Shown here in pieces: positions 56,178-59,320 of a DNA stretch of 59,320 bases. Position 1 is the first letter of the stretch; the number at the start of each line of letters is the position of its first letter. The position numbers and the translations under genes were made by a program. The notes below the pieces were generated by a model. It saw nothing but the letters and a program-made list of their open reading frames with translations, did no database searches and was not told the origin of the DNA. Source of the DNA: an uncultured Bacteroidaceae bacterium (lineage in GTDB: Bacteria; Bacteroidota; Bacteroidia; Bacteroidales; Bacteroidaceae); the NCBI GenBank assembly GCA_905234555.1, contig CAJOHO010000006.1, positions 1 through 59,320 of the forward strand, written 5' to 3'.

Positions 56178-58763
56178 TCACTTTAAATACTTCTTACCGT
56201 TTTTGATATACAGGCCACGAGTCGGTTTCGACACCTTGCGACCTTGCAGATCGAAGATAGCACCCTCTTCACTTCTCTCCCCTCTGGGGGAGTCGGAGGG
56301 GGCTTCTTCACTCTCAATCCCCGTTCCCTCTGACTGTAGCGGTACGAAGGCATCGGAAGAATCGAGTGTTACATACACATCGAAGGGACGAAGCATCGTG
56401 GTTGCTTCGATCCGGCTGAATCCCCACTGGCCGTTCTGCTGGGCCAGCACATAGTCGCCGGCATAGAGCGGAAGGGTCGTGTAAGTACCACGAAGCATGT
56501 TGTCGAGCGGCGACTTGGCAAAACTTACCTCACCCTCGCCGCTGAAGGTCACCGTTCCGCTGCCCATCACCAGCATCGGCGTGTGGGCAGGAATCAGGTC
56601 GCCTGACTCTTCCAAGAGAGGACCAAGGGTCAGGTCGTTGCCAACAGCATATACATGGACACCTTCTGGTACCTTGGCAGCAAACGGAATCATCAGCAGG
56701 CGACAACCCTCAATCGTCGTCGTCAGCGAAGCTGCGTTGGCGGTGAAGGCTTGTTTAGGTCGGAAATCCCCACCTTCGGTATTCAGTTCCAGAATGTGAC
56801 ACAGATTGGTGTGAATCAGGTTGGCAGCACCCACCGAACTGGTCTCAGGCACCCAGACCACTCGGTTCTTTCCTTGCAACCAGGGGAACTGATCGGGAAC
56901 AGCCGAGCAGCCCGTCATATCGATACTCGTGCAGGCTGCATCACCAAAGTATTCCTGCACATAGCTGTCATCCTCCACGAAGTTGCCGCTCAGGGTGGCA
57001 GCATAGTTGGAGCTGGTGTTGGTGGAGAGATAGACATCGCCGAAGTTGATGGTCAGGTGCGACTGGGCATTGTCGCAGGTGAGCGACAGCAGACCGATAC
57101 AGCCGTCCGTCAGCGTAGCTGGAGAGAGGTCGAAGACCACATCGAAGTTAGAGCCTTTACCCAGATCCAGACGGTCGTATTCGTGATTCTTCACAGCTCC
57201 CTGGGCATTTACATAGTAGAGCGTAGGTTTGCCGGCAGTCAGCGAACCTGTCGTCGTCACCTTATTAATATGCATGACGAGCTGCGCGTATCGGTCATCC
57301 AAGGCGATATAGCCGTAGCTGGCTGTCTTGCGGGTGGAGATCAGCGGGTTGTCGGCATCGAACTTCTTGCCTGTCTTGCCACTCAGCTTATAGGTGGTGC
57401 CGAAGGTGGTCTTCGTGGCAATCATATCGTCCAAGCGGTCGAAGCGTGTGGTGCCTCCCTTCATGTTCGAAGGCTGGCGGTCGCGACTCTTCACAAAGAG
57501 CACCGTACTGACGCTCAGAGCAGGAACGGTCACCACAGGACGACAAGTCTCTGACTCAGGCGTCTGCGTGGTGAGACCCATGTTCTTTGTCTTCGTGGTG
57601 CTCCACAGCTTACCCCCTTGCGTGTAGAACGGCAGGTCGAGGGTCATCGCCACTGCCGCATCGGATGTATTGGCCATCACAGCCATCACGGAGTCGCCCG
57701 TCACCGACAGGTAGGCAGAACCTTCCAGACCCGTCGTACCGAAGTCGATGTCGATACGCGTAGAACCTGTGACGTATTTGGCGAAGTGAGCCATGATATA
57801 GCCGCGTTTGGTGATCGTGCCGCTGCTGCCGGCTCCTGTGGTTCCGTCACCCATCATGCCGTAGTAGCGTTTGGCGGCATAATGGATCCAGGCGTTGAAA
57901 TCGCCCAGCATACAGGTGTTGATGGCACGGAAAAAGTCGAAGAAGTCCTTCGAGAAGTCGTAGTTGCGCTTATCAGCATCTGCCTTCCCTTCGTTCCAGT
58001 TGATGAGGTATTCCGTCATCCAGATTTCCTTGCCCTTCTTCGCCAGGTTCTTGTAAGCCGACTGGATGCCGCCGTACTGGTGACCGCCATAGATGTCGAA
58101 GCCGTTCAGCACATCCGTCGTGTTCAGGGCGTTGGCATAGCTGTCGCTCACAGCCAGCGTCTCTGGCGCCATCACCTTACAGCTGATGCTGGGGCCGTAG
58201 GTCTTGACGAACTCAGCGATTTCGCTGGCACTCCACAGACAACCCGCATAGGAAGCAGGCCAGTCCGGCTCGTTCTGGATGGAGATGGCGTCCAGCTCCA
58301 CACCGTTCGTCCGCAGATACTGCACATAATCCTCCAGATACTGCGCATAATCCGCCCAGTTCTCACGTTTCAGCTTTCCTTCCACTCCTTGGCTGTTCTT
58401 GGCATCGCTGGAGTTGTTCGTCTTCCACTCGGCAGGCTGTCCCCAAGGAGAGGCAAAGATGATGAGACCCATCTCCTTCGCAGTCTTCGCCGTAGCGAGC
58501 GACTGACCCCATGCGTTCCTGCCGATAGGGATGTAGAGGCGCATGATGTTACAACCCACAGTGCTGCCCTTGCCCCACACCTTCTTGATTTCTGTGGTGG
58601 ACATGTGGTTATACGTGAACTGAGGCGAGCAGACGAATCCGCCGAAACCTGTAATGCGCTGATGAGTCTTGGTTGCGTCGAACCGCACGGTAGGCTGTGC
58701 CTGCACCTGCCCCACCATCCCTACAAAGAGACCCAACAATAAACTTTTCACAAAATATCTCAT
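56178..58763 (-). CDS. Secreted GH30 glucuronoxylanase-like enzyme
   Basis: 861 residues with a signal peptide to QVQAQ (23). The GH30 barrel (about 25-420, including its beta-side domain) has ITGFGGF, the acid/base E165 in SIQNEPDWPASYAGCLWSASE and the nucleophile E251 in IWMTEYLINWN. NEPDW..Y.GC.W and the YGPSISCKVMAPE segment resemble subfamily 8 (glucuronoarabinoxylan-specific), though the Arg that reads glucuronate cannot be checked by eye. A galactose-binding-like module (about 440-610) and a further beta domain (about 620-800) follow. The tail AIFDLQGRKVSKPTRGLYIKNGKKYLK is the shared signal and is preceded by APSDSPRGERSEEG, encoded by a C5/G5 palindrome. First gene of a leftward cluster with the flavodoxin and DUF4298-GH95 frame. 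Confidence 0.88.
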   Translation of the reverse strand: MRYFVKSLLLGLFVGMVGQVQAQPTVRFDATKTHQRITGFGGFVCSPQFTYNHMSTTEIKKVWGKGSTVGCNIMRLYIPIGRNAWGQSLATAKTAKEMGLIIFASPWGQPAEWKTNNSSDAKNSQGVEGKLKRENWADYAQYLEDYVQYLRTNGVELDAISIQNEPDWPASYAGCLWSASEIAEFVKTYGPSISCKVMAPETLAVSDSYANALNTTDVLNGFDIYGGHQYGGIQSAYKNLAKKGKEIWMTEYLINWNEGKADADKRNYDFSKDFFDFFRAINTCMLGDFNAWIHYAAKRYYGMMGDGTTGAGSSGTITKRGYIMAHFAKYVTGSTRIDIDFGTTGLEGSAYLSVTGDSVMAVMANTSDAAVAMTLDLPFYTQGGKLWSTTKTKNMGLTTQTPESETCRPVVTVPALSVSTVLFVKSRDRQPSNMKGGTTRFDRLDDMIATKTTFGTTYKLSGKTGKKFDADNPLISTRKTASYGYIALDDRYAQLVMHINKVTTTGSLTAGKPTLYYVNAQGAVKNHEYDRLDLGKGSNFDVVFDLSPATLTDGCIGLLSLTCDNAQSHLTINFGDVYLSTNTSSNYAATLSGNFVEDDSYVQEYFGDAACTSIDMTGCSAVPDQFPWLQGKNRVVWVPETSSVGAANLIHTNLCHILELNTEGGDFRPKQAFTANAASLTTTIEGCRLLMIPFAAKVPEGVHVYAVGNDLTLGPLLEESGDLIPAHTPMLVMGSGTVTFSGEGEVSFAKSPLDNMLRGTYTTLPLYAGDYVLAQQNGQWGFSRIEATTMLRPFDVYVTLDSSDAFVPLQSEGTGIESEEAPSDSPRGERSEEGAIFDLQGRKVSKPTRGLYIKNGKKYLK
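56265..56305. repeat. C5/G5 palindrome inside the GH30 gene
   Basis: Inverted copy of the compound element at 7127-7166, about 40 bp with two mismatches, including the GAGAAGTGAAGAG extension. Confidence 0.8.
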
Positions 58764-58829
58764 AAAATAACGTTTAAAGTTTAAGGTTTAATGTTTAAAG
58801 TTAAATGTATTAAGTGTGCTGCAAAGTTA
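58764..58829 (-). promoter_or_regulatory. Promoter -7 box and tandem-repeat leader of the GH30 gene
   Basis: TAACTTTG on the minus strand (58822-58829); the short leader contains a TTTAAAG/TTTAAGG tandem repeat (58773-58805). Confidence 0.6.
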
Positions 58830-59320
58830 CGAAATTAAATTCATAATTCACAAAAAAACGACAAAAAAAAGTCTCACTTGTAAATTCCTGTGTTTGCTTG
58901 CAGATTGTAATAAAGAAAAAAACATCAAAAACTCTTTCATTGCTTTCAATCTTTACAAGATTTGCATCTGCTGCTGATGCTGTCTGCCTGTAAGTAAACT
59001 TTCCATTTCATGGGGCCATTTTCTCGCCATGCCAAAGCTTAAGCAAACTTAGCTTTGGTCATTTGGCTTGACGAAAATGTTCGTCAGCCATCACCAGCCC
59101 CATTCGCAGCATTTCATGCTCTGAAATCAATGGAAGCAAAAACAACACTTCGTTAAAAAACAGTTCTTAAACACTTGAACTTTAAAAAGGTGTTCGGTCT
59201 CGTTGAGAAAATTGGTTTTTCAGCCCGAAGGGCGATGTTTTTGCTCACAAAAGTATGTGATGGCTCTGCTAAGAGACATAGATTCGAGGTGGATATTTTT
59301 ATCTGGGAGCTACTTCGACA
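58830..59320. other. Intergenic end region without a supported gene
   Basis: No complete gene was recognised. The AT-rich part 58830-58960 is followed by the dispersed repeat at 59017-59098 and a repeat-like tail. From about 59320 down to 59155 the minus strand is open for some 55 codons (ending IFSTRPNTFLKFKCLRTVF), which may be the edge of a further element; I would not call it a gene. Confidence 0.4.
59017..59098 (-). repeat. Dispersed repeat with hairpin (copy 2 of 2)
   Basis: On the minus strand AAGCCAAATGACCAAAG, hairpin CCAAAGCTAAG / CTTAAGCTTTGG with one bulged A, then CATGGCGA, matching 6117-6196. A second hairpin GGCTGACGAA / TTTCGTCAAGCC precedes it. Confidence 0.7.

Noticed and set aside
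58830..59320. Possible gene at the right edge on the minus strand
   Set aside because: Only about 55 open codons, no start visible, and the text beside it is a dispersed repeat.

Overview
The window looks like chromosome from a gut or rumen Bacteroidales bacterium, most likely a Prevotella/Segatella-type species. The signs are the Bacteroidetes promoter form (TAnnTTTG at -7, TTTG at about -33) before many genes, no obvious Shine-Dalgarno sequences, Bacteroidetes families (DUF4271, DUF2851, DUF4294, DUF4298, BtuG), and secreted proteins ending in a GRK...GIYIxNGKK-type tail. No rRNA, tRNA, CRISPR array, phage or complete insertion sequence was seen.

Layout. 1-620: start of a leftward gene cut by the window edge, then non-coding DNA. 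699-10119: DUF362 protein, a large GH2 beta-galactosidase, a GH16 lipoprotein, a truncated uracil-DNA-glycosylase-like pseudogene and a GH30 (beta-1,6-galactanase-like) enzyme. 10215-12690: a TonB-like protein with the membrane anchor in the middle, and meso-diaminopimelate dehydrogenase. 12705-18303: a cobalamin riboswitch controlling btuB-btuG-btuF-btuC, with no btuD ATPase alongside. 18408-20819: a membrane-bound beta-propeller/LytTR regulator. 21039-29862: a 1576-residue surface protein with about six 128-residue repeats, a Gly/Asn-rich secreted protein and a PL11 rhamnogalacturonan lyase. 29959-33607: metK, DUF4271, hemD, rnpA, yidD. 33727-37751: succinyl-CoA:acetate CoA-transferase-type enzyme, a lipoprotein and DUF2851. 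38125-43071: dapB, lepB, WbqC-like, an M28 peptidase lipoprotein and DUF4294. 43126-46770: argB, HIT hydrolase, greA and gpmI, all leftward. 46941-51414: an 1176-residue acidic surface protein and an SDR dehydrogenase. 51641-52522: a cation-diffusion facilitator. 52581-58763: leftward cluster GH30 xylanase-like, exported flavodoxin, and a DUF4298-GH95 fused frame.

How it fits together. The secreted GH2, GH16, two GH30, GH95 and PL11 enzymes point to a plant cell-wall (arabinogalactan, pectin, xylan) degrader, but no SusC/SusD pair is present, so these are dispersed CAZymes and not one classical PUL. The btu operon is a corrinoid scavenging system switched by the riboswitch. Ddh and DapB both act at the lysine/meso-DAP branch. 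rnpA-yidD, greA, gpmI, metK and lepB are housekeeping.

The most unusual content is the density of small repeated elements: (a) a palindromic 24-nt module inserted in frame twice in the GH2 gene; (b) a GC-rich hairpin family with a GGAAA/GAAAA loop, a stem that covaries between copies and a conserved CACNGT 3' flank (five copies, mostly next to start codons); (c) a C5/G5-rich palindrome family found between and inside genes; (d) two larger pairs of dispersed repeats; and (e) 7-10 bp tandem repeats in many intergenic regions that supply start codons, stop codons or internal residues of several proteins. Structured leaders precede greA, dapB, the GH2 gene and the CoA-transferase.
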